Assembly: GCF_000724085.1 (NCBI RefSeq)
Contig: NZ_CCDL010000003.1
Location: 124,001-188,000, forward strand
From: Oceanobacillus manasiensis
Lineage (GTDB): Bacteria; Bacillota; Bacilli; Bacillales; Amphibacillaceae
Direction of reading: 5' to 3'
Length of the DNA: 64,000 nucleotides
Every line of letters starts with the position of its first letter. The stretch's first letter is position 1. Below are positions 1-8,458 of this stretch, piece by piece. The position numbers and the translations under genes are program-made. The notes beneath the pieces were generated by a model. It searched no databases and had not been told where the DNA came from. It worked only from the letters and a program-made list of their open reading frames with translations.

Positions 1-794
1 TTTTCATTAGGGTTCCTTATATTTACTGCCTCAAAGGACTCTAATGCATTTTCTAATGAAGTGGACTTTACAACTTGACTTGCTGCTGTTAACTCTTCCC
101 AATACACATTCATCTCATTTAAATCACAGATAGACTCATGACCAAGTAGGAACATTTCCGCATCATATTTTTGTATGTCTTTGATCATAGGCGATAACAG
201 TGATTGCTTGTAATGAAATAAAGAATTTATGGTTGTCCCATATGCACAATCACCTAAAAAAATAACTTTCTCATCAGGAATATAAATGATTGTAGCGTCA
301 TCAGTATGAGTACTTTTGATTCTTTCAAGTATGCAAACTTTATTACCTAAATTAATCGTTAATGTGTTTTCAAAGATTACATCTGGAGACTTCAACTGAA
401 AACTCTCCCTGTTTGGCATATCAGTTTGTAAAACCTTCATACATATAGGACTCATCTGATTAGCAGTCACATATTTTTGAAGTGAACGATCGTCATAGGA
501 CAAATGTTGCCATTCTTTTAGCATTTCGTTTGTTTGACTATTAACTATAACAGTTGCATCAAATTCATTCATCCCTAGGAAATGATCCCAATGTGCATGG
601 GTAATAACAACATATTTAACTGGTGGTACATCTAGGTTCTCGATTTCTAGTAAAAAGTCCTGAGCATGCTGAGGAGAATTACCAGCATCTATAACTAAAC
701 TATATCGGTCACCACATACCAATCCTAATGTTGGTCGTTCTCTATCATCTTCATTTGATGAATAATAAATCGTATCACTTAATCTATTTAACAT
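1..794 (-). CDS. MBL-fold metallo-hydrolase (C-terminus beyond window)
   Basis: Reading leftward from an ATG at 794, after an AGAGGAAAAT ribosome site, this frame stays open to the window edge, so about 264 residues are seen and the end is missing. The protein has the metallo-beta-lactamase zinc signature THAHWDH near residue 67, then a later GD (FLGDCAYG) and GH (FLLGHES), as expected for zinc ligands of the family. These enzymes hydrolyse diverse ester, thioester or amide substrates; the substrate cannot be read from the sequence. No signal peptide is visible, so a cytosolic enzyme is likely. Confidence 0.85.
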   Translation of the reverse strand, partial: MLNRLSDTIYYSSNEDDRERPTLGLVCGDRYSLVIDAGNSPQHAQDFLLEIENLDVPPVKYVVITHAHWDHFLGMNEFDATVIVNSQTNEMLKEWQHLSYDDRSLQKYVTANQMSPICMKVLQTDMPNRESFQLKSPDVIFENTLTINLGNKVCILERIKSTHTDDATIIYIPDEKVIFLGDCAYGTTINSLFHYKQSLLSPMIKDIQKYDAEMFLLGHESICDLNEMNVYWEELTAASQVVKSTSLENALESFEAVNIRNPNE

Positions 795-1022
795 GTTATT
801 TTCCTCTTTTCTGCTTATTTATTCTATGAAAAAGAAAATCTACATGTTTATTCTAAAGTTACTAAAATAATTTAAGATTTTCTCTGATTACTTTTTTACC
901 ATTGGACTAGTCCTCCTTGTCTTAGTTTAAGAAAAGTATAGCATAAACCAAACTATAGATTTGGAAATTTCTAAATATTGATTGTGTTTATTGTGGTATG
1001 GGTAGTTCGAAATTCAAGCACC

Positions 1023-1170
1023 CGTTTTTTAACCAATAGTTTTTTTATTCCAGGTAGGATTAATTGTCATCTTTGTTGAACTTATTGTAATAAGAGTGTT
1101 AGTAAAAGACGTTTTATAAATTGGAGGAGTTTATGATAAGAAAATTGCCGATTGTAATTGCAATTGCTGC
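1023..1170 (+). repeat. Leader and gene start, copy 1 of a degenerate duplication
   Basis: The leader and first codons of the P-loop gene at 1133 recur in diverged form at about 3143-3275. Both copies share TTTTGTTGAACTTATTGTAA, a GTGTTAGT block and the ribosome site TTGGAGGAGTTTAT, followed by ATAAGAAA. This copy keeps an ATG after the ribosome site and is therefore the functional one. Confidence 0.7.
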
Positions 1171-1675
1171 GGTTTCCGGTGGGGGGAAAACAGCGGTAAC
1201 TTCTGAATTAAAACGTAAGATACATAATTGTAAAGCCTTATTCTTTGATGACTACGATTTTAACGGACCAGATGATTTTGTTGAGTGGATTGATAATGGA
1301 AGTAATCCTGATGAATGGGACTTATTACCACTTATTAAAGATATCCAAAAGTTACTTAATGAACCTCTTGACTACATAATTTTAGATTTTCCATTCTCCT
1401 ATTTACATAGTAAAACTAGCAAATTCATTGATTATGCCGTGTTTATCGATACTCCATTAGATGTGGCAATGGCACGAAGACTTATTAGAGATTTTAAAAA
1501 CAGCCCTAATGAGAGTATATTGGAGGGTTTAAATAATTACCTTGTTAGTGGAAGAAGAGGCTATTCAAATATGTTAAAAACAGTAAAACCTAATTCTGAT
1601 CTCATTGTAGATGGGGAGTTACGTGTATCTGAGATTGTAAATATTATCACTGAGTCGTTAGTAAATATTGAATAA
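1133..1675 (+). CDS. P-loop NTPase, uridine/adenylate kinase-like
   Basis: A 180-residue soluble protein whose N-terminus carries a Walker A-type loop (AVSGGGKTAV, residues about 13-22) after a hydrophobic beta strand, then a DDYDF segment and a LDFPFSY strand resembling the Walker B region of nucleoside kinases. It is probably a small-molecule or nucleoside kinase-like ATPase, but the substrate is not readable. The ATG at 1133 is preferred over an in-frame TTG at 1121 because GGAGGAG lies 5 to 10 bases before it. It appears monocistronic. Confidence 0.7.
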   Translation: MIRKLPIVIAIAAVSGGGKTAVTSELKRKIHNCKALFFDDYDFNGPDDFVEWIDNGSNPDEWDLLPLIKDIQKLLNEPLDYIILDFPFSYLHSKTSKFIDYAVFIDTPLDVAMARRLIRDFKNSPNESILEGLNNYLVSGRRGYSNMLKTVKPNSDLIVDGELRVSEIVNIITESLVNIE

Positions 1676-1756
1676 CTTTTAAGGGGATTTTTACAGAAAC
1701 TAAGAAAATTTAAATGCTGATGGTAAAAGTTACTGCAATAAGAGAGGGAGTCTGAT

Positions 1757-2068
1757 ATGCAAAAGTGTGAGAAATGTTTTACGAAGTTTAAATGGAAACA
1801 AATTTACAAAGCTCACATGAAAAAGCAACCTATAACATGCAAAGAATGTGACACAGAACATGTTTTAGAAACTTCTTCAAAAACCGTATTGTTGATAATA
1901 GAAATTCCAATAATTATCTTCATTTTCATTTTAATTAATAAGTTATTATATACGTCGTTTGGTAATTATTCTTTTGCGCTTTTAATATTAATAGGCATCC
2001 CTTCGCTTTTATTTCCTTTCTTTGCACGATTAAAATCCAAATATCGTACAAATTATAAATCGGATTAA
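1757..2068 (+). CDS. CXXC-20-CXXC family membrane protein
   Basis: A 103-residue protein with CEKC near the start (residues 4-7) and CKEC about twenty residues on (residues 28-31), followed by two hydrophobic helices (residues about 44-64 and 70-90). This arrangement matches the small Bacillota family named for its CXXC-20-CXXC zinc-ribbon-like head (TIGR04104). The head probably binds zinc and faces the cytoplasm. Function is unknown. AGAGAGGGAG precedes the ATG. Confidence 0.75.
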   Translation: MQKCEKCFTKFKWKQIYKAHMKKQPITCKECDTEHVLETSSKTVLLIIEIPIIIFIFILINKLLYTSFGNYSFALLILIGIPSLLFPFFARLKSKYRTNYKSD

Positions 2069-2140
2069 TAGTTATTGAAGTAACGAGCAGTAGACAGCAG
2101 TAGAGTTTAAGACAAGACAGATGTTAGTGAGGATTATTAA

Positions 2141-2560
2141 ATGAAATATTTTTTGAAGTTAAATGTGGTTAGTATTCTATGGGCTTTTATGTTCTTTGTT
2201 GCTCTTGAACTTATGTTAAATGTATATAGAATTAGCAGATTAACAAATTGGGAAATTGGCACGGTAAATATTTTGATTGGTGTAGTGATTATTGTTGAAA
2301 TTATAGGTGGTACAATACTAGTTTATTTTTTAACGAAAAATTGGTTGGTTGGACGCAAGGCAAACTTTTGGACAGTAATCCTTTGGCTACCTTATTTTGT
2401 ACTTTTTGTTTACGTATTCGCATCTTTATTTCCAATAACTAATGGTGGAGACACCCTCAATCCTGCAACTGGTCTTTTAGCAATAGGAGGATTAATAGTG
2501 TATCCATTTTTTATACTCCTCCATGTTGGTTTGACAATTGATGATAGTGAAAATAAATAA
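2141..2560 (+). CDS. Hypothetical four-helix membrane protein
   Basis: A 139-residue very hydrophobic protein with four likely membrane helices (residues about 8-28, 45-67, 80-100 and 112-135). No recognisable family motif is seen. A weak GAGG ribosome site lies about 9 bases before the ATG. It sits among other short single membrane-protein genes, which suggests independent acquisitions rather than an operon. Confidence 0.6.
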   Translation: MKYFLKLNVVSILWAFMFFVALELMLNVYRISRLTNWEIGTVNILIGVVIIVEIIGGTILVYFLTKNWLVGRKANFWTVILWLPYFVLFVYVFASLFPITNGGDTLNPATGLLAIGGLIVYPFFILLHVGLTIDDSENK

Positions 2561-2627
2561 TTAGTATATCAAGCAATAACAAGGAATTAAAAAAGGTGTA
2601 ATTGTTTGTAAGTTATGGAGGATGATC

Positions 2628-3123
2628 ATGAAAAGATTTCTAGCAGCATTACTATCTACTATTTTGTTTGCAACAATATTTTCTTGGGTTTCCTATGTTC
2701 CTAGCAATAGATATTGAGAAGAAAGGAAGAGTTTTTGTGCACCTACTATTAAAGGGTTTGGTTAGAGGTGGAATTCCATTTATTTTATTGGTAATAATTT
2801 CGCTGTGGAATAAGTTACAAGGGTCAGTAGATACTTCAAATGCTTACTTTTTTAATGGTCTAATTGTTTTTTTCTTAGGTTTGACTAGTGTAATATACCA
2901 AATTGACCATTGGAGTTTTTTAAAACAAATTGCAGCTCATTATTTGGCAATGCTGATTACTGTATTTCCGACTCTGCTTCTTAGTGGCTCTTATCCTCTA
3001 AATTCGTTTGTAGATGTAGTAAAGGTATATCTACATTTTAACAAGGTAGGGATTATATTGTTTTTCTCAACGTATTTCATTTTTAAACTGATAAGGAATT
3101 TTAATAATGCCAGAGCAGAATGA
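2628..3123 (+). pseudogene. Frameshifted membrane protein
   Basis: An ATG at 2628 with GGAGGATGATC before it opens a good signal-anchor frame (MKRFLAALLSTILFATIFSW...) that stops after 29 codons at 2715-2717. A second frame through the same DNA carries on to 3123 with several more hydrophobic helices but has no ribosome site of its own. The two together read as one membrane protein of about 165 residues split by a single-base shift near 2690-2715. It could be a true pseudogene or a sequence error. Confidence 0.55.
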
Positions 3124-3142
3124 GCTTGTTTTTCTACTAACG

Positions 3143-3275
3143 GGTTTTTTAAAACAGGAAGGATTAAATATCAGTTTTGTTGAACTTATTGTAATAACAG
3201 TGTTAGTGAGAGACATTTTGTAATTGGAGGAGTTTATAATAAGAAAGTTTCCGTTTGCAATTGCTGCAATGAAGG
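3143..3275 (+). repeat. Decayed copy 2 of the 1023-1170 leader
   Basis: This stretch copies the leader, ribosome site and first codons of the gene at 1133 with scattered changes. The start ATG has become ATA at about 3237-3239, and the similarity stops after codons resembling RKFPFAIAA. The GyrI-like gene at 3286 begins just after, so it may use part of the borrowed leader as its promoter region. Confidence 0.65.
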
Positions 3276-3285
3276 TGGTCTTAAA

Positions 3286-3762
3286 ATGACAGATACATTT
3301 GTACAAAATAAAACTATTAAAGAATTCGGAGAGTTAAAGTTAGTAGGATTTCGGGTTTTATGTTCTGGTGACCAATATATAAACGAAATACCTAAAGCAT
3401 CACTGTGGCTAGAGGGTCGTATTAATGAAATTAAACACGTGGTTAATCCATTGTTACAATTTGGCGCCTTTGTTGTAGAAAATGAAACTGATGAAGAAGA
3501 TGGCTACTGGATTTGTGTTGAAGTAAAAGAGTACGAAGATGTTCCTTCTGATATGGTGACTCTAACAGTCCCGGCCCAAAAATATGCTGTTTCAAGATAT
3601 AAAGGTGCTAATTATAAAATAGTCGATGCTTATAATGATTTACACCGGTGGATTGAAGAGAATTATTATAAAAGGCTAAAGGAAAAATGGCATATAGAAA
3701 TATATTATAGTTGGCAAGACACTGACAATGTAGATGTGGAGTTATTAGATACTGTTGAGTAG
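3286..3762 (+). CDS. GyrI-like small-molecule-binding domain protein
   Basis: A 158-residue protein with the layout of the GyrI-like (bacterial transcription-activator effector-binding) fold: an N-terminal LVGFRV strand, a long helix, a GYWICVEV strand near the middle, and a closing VPAQKYAVSRYKG strand followed by a helix. There is no DNA-binding domain, so it is the stand-alone kind seen beside regulators or used as a hydrolase or sponge. The ribosome site GAAGGTGG precedes the ATG. Ligand unknown. Confidence 0.75.
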   Translation: MTDTFVQNKTIKEFGELKLVGFRVLCSGDQYINEIPKASLWLEGRINEIKHVVNPLLQFGAFVVENETDEEDGYWICVEVKEYEDVPSDMVTLTVPAQKYAVSRYKGANYKIVDAYNDLHRWIEENYYKRLKEKWHIEIYYSWQDTDNVDVELLDTVE

Positions 3763-3897
3763 AATCTAATCCCCATTCAGATGTCGAGTGTGAAATCTCA
3801 TTTCAAGTGTTCTGTGGAAGATCGATGTTTAACTTGTATTCCACAATTGGGTTATTTGCGGAATAAATAATACCTATACTTAAATGGGGTGCATAAA

Positions 3898-4323
3898 GTG
3901 AAGCGGCTAATTTGTAGTGTGGTTATATTTATTTGTTTAGTAGTTATAAACGGATGTAGTGGGTCGGATGGGAATGAGATATTTAAAATTTCCGATGGAG
4001 ATCCAGTTGTTTTGACCCACGATTTAGAAGGTGGTATGGAAGCAGAACTTAAAGGTGTTCTTGAATATGATAATGAAACGAAATGCTTGTATATTAAGAG
4101 CATTATAAAAGATGATCTAAATCCTATTAATGTACCCATTTGGCCAAAGGGTACGAGTGCATATACAGAAAATGATCGACATGGTGTTAAGGTTCCATAC
4201 CATGGTACTTTCCTTGAAGGAGATACTGTAGTTGGTGGTGGCGGTGGAGTTGAAGTTTCGAATTTAGAAAGTGACTGTCTGGAAAAAGGGATAACGTTTG
4301 CGGTTACAAGCATCAATAAATAA
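3898..4323 (+). CDS. Putative lipoprotein, DUF3221-like
   Basis: The GTG at 3898, 7 bases after GGGGT, is preferred over a GTG at 3889 that has no ribosome site. The product begins with basic residues, a hydrophobic helix and a lipobox ending VINGC, so it should be a membrane-anchored lipoprotein of about 141 residues. The mature part contains a short beta-rich region with WPKGTSAY and a glycine run (GGGGG). This resembles small Bacillota lipoproteins of the DUF3221 type, but that assignment is tentative. Confidence 0.6.
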   Translation: MKRLICSVVIFICLVVINGCSGSDGNEIFKISDGDPVVLTHDLEGGMEAELKGVLEYDNETKCLYIKSIIKDDLNPINVPIWPKGTSAYTENDRHGVKVPYHGTFLEGDTVVGGGGGVEVSNLESDCLEKGITFAVTSINK

Positions 4324-4485
4324 AAAGCAAAGTTTGATCGGGTGCAAGGTTCAATAATATTGCTTGTAAATATATGATTAAAGAAATAAGGAAGATTTAT
4401 TACATAACTAACAGTAAGACTGCCGTATTAACAACGGGTATTGAGAATAAACCGGATTACAAAATAAAAAGAGAGGGGAGTATCA

Positions 4486-4671
4486 ATGGATCCTTTACAA
4501 TGTAAAGCATGTGGAAGTGATCATTTTGTCCAAGGAAGAATGGGAAACGGAGCTACAAGTGTTAAGCCTATTGATAAGTTATCTGGCGGCTCGTTTATCA
4601 TGTTGACTTTTTGCAGTGAATGCGGAGAGGTTTCTTCAATTAAGGTGGAGAATCCGAGTAAATTTAAATGA
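4486..4671 (+). CDS. Small zinc-ribbon protein
   Basis: A 61-residue protein with two paired cysteine knuckles (CKACG at residues 6-10 and CSECG at about 44-48), the spacing expected of a zinc ribbon. The intervening loop is Gly/Ser rich. GAGAGGGGAG precedes the ATG. It is probably a nucleic-acid or protein-binding accessory domain; function unknown. Confidence 0.65.
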   Translation: MDPLQCKACGSDHFVQGRMGNGATSVKPIDKLSGGSFIMLTFCSECGEVSSIKVENPSKFK

Positions 4672-4762
4672 TCGAGAGATATATGATGTGAAATTATTAT
4701 TGCCTTAACCTAGGCAAATGGAGTTCTTGGGGCTGTAAACAATTAATAGAGGAGGATACGTA

Positions 4763-6109
4763 ATGAGTTTAGACCAGGTAAGGGAATTTGTGGAGAAAAA
4801 TAAAGAGGAATACTTAGAAACATTATTTACATTGTTACGCCAGAAAAGTATTAGCGCCCAAAATATTGGGATGGAAGAAACAAGTGCCATGCTACTTAAG
4901 ATGTTAGAAGATATCGGAATGGATAGTAGATTAATTGAGACGGATGGTCATCCTGTAGTTTATGGTGAAATGATGAAGGAAGATAATGATTTTACGTTAC
5001 TCATATACGGCCATTATGATGTTCAACCTGCTGACCCGATTGAGGAGTGGAATTCACCACCGTTTGAACCAACGATAAGAAACGGTAAGATTTATTGCCG
5101 CGGTGTTGGGGATAATAAAGGTCAGCTTATGGCGCAAATTTTGGCACTTAAAAGCTACCAGGAAGTTATAGGGGATCTTCCCGTAAATATTAAATTTGTA
5201 TTTGAAGGAGAAGAGGAAAGTGGGAGCCCGAATCTAGCTAAATTCGTATCCGAATATCGCGATTTATTAAAAGCGGATTTAGTGTATACATCAGATGGAC
5301 CAATGCATGAAAGCGGGGCGCCATTTGTTTTACTCGGAGTTAGAGGTATGCTCTATGTAGAACTAAATGCAAAGGGATCAGATTGGGATAATCATTCTGG
5401 TAACAAAGGAAATATTGCTCCAAATCCAGCTTGGCAGCTTGTTGATCTTCTAGGTACCATGAAGGATGATGATGGCAATATATTAATAGAAGGTTTTTAT
5501 GATGATCTACAAAAACCTACTGCAAACGAGGAAGAATTGATATCCACTCTACCTTATGATGCTGAACAAGTCGCAGATCAAATTGGATATAAAGGTTTTG
5601 ATATGACGCGTGAGGAATATTACCGAAAACTAACCCTTGAACCAACTTTAAATATCGCAGGCTTTCATAGTGGCTATGGTGGAGATGGTGCCAAGACAAT
5701 CATACCTTCTACTGCTAAGGTCAAAATGGATATGAGACTAGTAATTGATCAAGACCCAGATGATATTTTAGAAAAGTTTATTAAACATGTTAATAAACAT
5801 GCACCTGGAGTAGAAGTGGTGAGTCATGGATCGATGAAGCCATCTCGTACGTCTCCTGACCTGGAGGTTGTAAAGGTTGTTAAGGAGGCAGTTAAGGAAG
5901 CCTACCATCAAGAACCAGTCTTACAGCCTAGCCTAGGTGGTAGTTTGCCAGATTATGTATGGACCCAAATTCTAGGAGTACCTTCTGTTATCGTACCATA
6001 TGCAAATTCTGATGAAGCAAACCACTCGCCGAATGAGAATCTTGATGTGGAGAATTTTTATAAAGGGATTGTTTGTACTTGTTCTGTTATTCGTTCTTTA
6101 GGGGAGTAG
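4763..6109 (+). CDS. M20-family metallopeptidase (dipeptidase)
   Basis: A 448-residue di-zinc peptidase of the M20 family, similar in layout to carnosinase-type dipeptidases. Visible motifs in order are GHYDVQP (first zinc His and the catalytic Asp), GVGDNKGQ (bridging Asp), EGEEESGSPN (catalytic and zinc Glu), TSDGP (zinc Asp), a dimerisation insert in the middle, and NHSPNE near the C-terminus (last zinc His). All key residues are present, so it should be active in the cytosol on dipeptides or small peptides. GAGGAGG precedes the ATG. Confidence 0.92.
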   Translation: MSLDQVREFVEKNKEEYLETLFTLLRQKSISAQNIGMEETSAMLLKMLEDIGMDSRLIETDGHPVVYGEMMKEDNDFTLLIYGHYDVQPADPIEEWNSPPFEPTIRNGKIYCRGVGDNKGQLMAQILALKSYQEVIGDLPVNIKFVFEGEEESGSPNLAKFVSEYRDLLKADLVYTSDGPMHESGAPFVLLGVRGMLYVELNAKGSDWDNHSGNKGNIAPNPAWQLVDLLGTMKDDDGNILIEGFYDDLQKPTANEEELISTLPYDAEQVADQIGYKGFDMTREEYYRKLTLEPTLNIAGFHSGYGGDGAKTIIPSTAKVKMDMRLVIDQDPDDILEKFIKHVNKHAPGVEVVSHGSMKPSRTSPDLEVVKVVKEAVKEAYHQEPVLQPSLGGSLPDYVWTQILGVPSVIVPYANSDEANHSPNENLDVENFYKGIVCTCSVIRSLGE

Positions 6110-6206
6110 TTGGACAATAGGTACGAGTCAAAGGTGAATCTACGTAGATTGACTTCTAGTTATCTCGATTCTATTTATTTAATTCAAAGAGAAAGGAGGA
6201 ATACAT

Positions 6207-6566
6207 ATGAGATACCTAATATTGTTAACTCCATCAAAGAAGTGGAGAGATGGAGTTGTGTTACATAATCAACCGTTCATGCCTGAACACGCTGTTTATG
6301 TTCAAACTGAATATAATAAAGGGAATATAGTTTTAGCTGGACCATTTGGGGGTTCAGCTGGAGGAGCAATAGTTATCGATGCAGAAACGGAAGAAGAGGT
6401 TATTACATTTGCTGACAATGACCCTACTGTCAAAAATGGTATCTTCAGTTATGAAATAAAGCAATGGGATTATAAAATGAGCAAATGTGAAACTGAAAAT
6501 CCAAATTTTGACCAGGGTTATGTTGATTACAAGCATAAGATTCAAAAGGAATTAGGAATTATTTAG
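6207..6566 (+). CDS. YciI family protein
   Basis: A 119-residue protein with the YciI ferredoxin-like layout: an N-terminal beta strand, a helix containing HNQPFMPEHAVYV, the strand IVLAGPFGG and a later DDPT-like segment (here DNDPTVKNGIF) that holds the acidic active-site residue of the family. YciI proteins are small cytosolic proteins of mostly unknown enzymology. AAAGGAGG lies 8 bases before the ATG. Confidence 0.8.
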   Translation: MRYLILLTPSKKWRDGVVLHNQPFMPEHAVYVQTEYNKGNIVLAGPFGGSAGGAIVIDAETEEEVITFADNDPTVKNGIFSYEIKQWDYKMSKCETENPNFDQGYVDYKHKIQKELGII

Positions 6567-6628
6567 GATGTTTAAGTTAAAGTAATGGATGCTTTAGTGA
6601 AATAATAAAATCGAAATAGAGGGATTGA

Positions 6629-6964
6629 ATGGAGTTTGAATTTGTAAAAGTAGAAGTGCTGTTACCAGAAGAATATATAGTGGAGTTAAGAATTCAGCTA
6701 AATGATATTGGCGTTTTAACTGTGGGAGATTACGATAATGTTGTTTCATATTCGGTGGTAAAAGGATACTGGAGACCTTTAGAAGAAGCAAATCCTTTTA
6801 ATGGTAGCCCTTTTAATGGTAGTAAAGATGAAATTTCCTTCGGGACTGAATGTAAAATGGAATTCAAGTGTTTAATGAGTAACATTGCAGAAGTTAAAGG
6901 ACTAATTAAAAGGGTTCATCCTTATGAAGAACCTGTTATAAATGTTTTACCAATGTTAAGCTGA
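6629..6964 (+). CDS. Stand-alone NIF3/YqfO insert-type domain protein
   Basis: A 111-residue protein equivalent to the CutA/PII-like domain inserted in NIF3 (YqfO) proteins. It has the N-terminal strand KVEVLLPEEY, the helix and GVLTVGDYDNV turn, GYWRP in the middle, and the hallmark HPYEEPVI near the C-terminus. The two metal-binding NIF3 halves are absent, so it is the free-standing form. A 14-base unit (CCTTTTAATGGTAG) occurs twice in tandem at 6794 and 6809, adding five residues in frame. An AGAGGG ribosome site precedes the ATG. Confidence 0.75.
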   Translation: MEFEFVKVEVLLPEEYIVELRIQLNDIGVLTVGDYDNVVSYSVVKGYWRPLEEANPFNGSPFNGSKDEISFGTECKMEFKCLMSNIAEVKGLIKRVHPYEEPVINVLPMLS

Positions 6965-7128
6965 CGGATGTAATAATAAAGCATGCGATTATAAGTAGTA
7001 TTTGGTCTATTAACAAAATATTGCTAAAATTATTAGGATGTGCTGCATTCTCAATAACTAAACAGGTGACATAAGTGAGATAATTTGTGTTGGTGTCCTT
7101 AATGGTTAAAAACAATAATGTTGCACAG

Positions 7129-7158
7129 TGCCTCCAATCATATTGGGGGCATTTTTTT
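7129..7158 (+). terminator. Rho-independent terminator
   Basis: A 10-pair stem (TGCCTCCAAT with ATTGGGGGCA, one G-T pair), a 3-base loop and seven T bases. It ends transcription from the gene at 6629, yet it lies only 20 bases before the start codon of the next gene, so it could also act as an attenuator for that gene. Confidence 0.75.
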
Positions 7159-7177
7159 AAAAAGGAGAGTGAATAAA

Positions 7178-8212
7178 TTGTTACTACAAGATAATGACTC
7201 AAACTTGTTTGAAGATGTATATACTCATGTAAAACAAAGTGCCGAAATGTTGGGTTCCAGTGGCGCAGCTCTTTTTATCATTCATAACGATAAAGTTGTA
7301 ATAGAATCATATTTTGGCAAACAATCGAATGCTAAGCATGCTCGAGATGTTAAAGCAGACACTCAATTCCACATTGCATCTGTCAGAAAGTCTTATATCG
7401 GCTTTGCTGCTGCGTACGCTATACATAATGGCTACTTTTCCATTGATGATCCGATTCGATGTTTTGTAGAAGACTCCTATTTACCCGCATATGAAGGCGT
7501 AACCATTCGTCACTTATTAACCCACACACATGGACTTAGAATAGCTGATGGCAAACTAGTAAGTGAATACAAACCTGGAGAATCGTGGGCATATAGAGGC
7601 CCCAGTATTGAGTTGTTGTCAACGATTATCAAAAAAACAACGGGAAAGTCTGTTGCTGATATTGTAAAAGAGCATGTCATTGAGCCGGTCGGCTTTGAAT
7701 CGACAGAATGGGTTAAGATGAGTCAGCCTCATTCAAAAATTGCTGGCACTATTCGAGATGCAGACAACCATCTCTGGACTGAGACGGATGTAGTAGATGG
7801 TTCCGGGATGAATATGTATGTGTCTGCAAAAGAGCTTGCCATGTTGGGCTACCTTCATTTAACAGAAGGGAAATGGGGAGGAAAGCAAATTATTCCTAGA
7901 GAAATCATTCAAATGGCAACATCTATACAGACTCCTGACCCAAGCCTTCTTATTCACAAAAACGGATTTTTATGGTTTGTAAAAGACACAAACCATATCT
8001 TTAATCAAATAGGCGATACAGTTCCAAAAGGTTCCTATCAATTACTCGGTTACACAAATGTAGCGCTGCTCATTATCCCAGAGGAAAACGTAGTAGCAGT
8101 TAGAATGTTTAACCGTTATGGTTCAACGGAAGGATACGATTATCTCAAAGACATTCGGTCTTTTGGAGACACGGTTTATAAATGTTCAATAAAGGAAAGT
8201 AAAACGCAATAA
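7178..8212 (+). CDS. Serine hydrolase, beta-lactamase/esterase (class C) fold
   Basis: A 344-residue cytosolic member of the class C beta-lactamase/penicillin-binding family. The SxxK nucleophile motif is SVRK (in ASVRKSYIG), a helix HLLTHTHGL follows, and an aromatic motif WAYRGPS replaces the usual YSN. These enzymes act as esterases, amidases or D-peptidases; the substrate is not readable. No export signal is present. The TTG at 7178 is chosen because AAAGGAG is 10 bases upstream; the GTG at 7169 overlaps that site. Confidence 0.82.
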   Translation: MLLQDNDSNLFEDVYTHVKQSAEMLGSSGAALFIIHNDKVVIESYFGKQSNAKHARDVKADTQFHIASVRKSYIGFAAAYAIHNGYFSIDDPIRCFVEDSYLPAYEGVTIRHLLTHTHGLRIADGKLVSEYKPGESWAYRGPSIELLSTIIKKTTGKSVADIVKEHVIEPVGFESTEWVKMSQPHSKIAGTIRDADNHLWTETDVVDGSGMNMYVSAKELAMLGYLHLTEGKWGGKQIIPREIIQMATSIQTPDPSLLIHKNGFLWFVKDTNHIFNQIGDTVPKGSYQLLGYTNVALLIIPEENVVAVRMFNRYGSTEGYDYLKDIRSFGDTVYKCSIKESKTQ

Positions 8213-8458
8213 GTGATATGGGGCCGTAGGATATTTCGAATGTTTTTATTTTGGGAAATTGAATAGGTTTAACAAGTTGTTTCTGGTTGGTCGCTTTTTC
8301 ACAGGGAATATCTGGAGGAATTTATCCCTCTTTGGGTATTTATGTTAAAATAAATAAAGATTTCAAATATTAAATACTTGACAACGTAAAGCAGGCTTAT
8401 AGTTTTCTTTTATATTCAGTTTAGGTTAGGAGTTTGCCTATTTAGGGGGAAATAGCAG

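Noticed and set aside
4705-4890. Minus-strand 61-codon frame
   Set aside because: Overlaps the start of the M20 peptidase gene and has no ribosome site.
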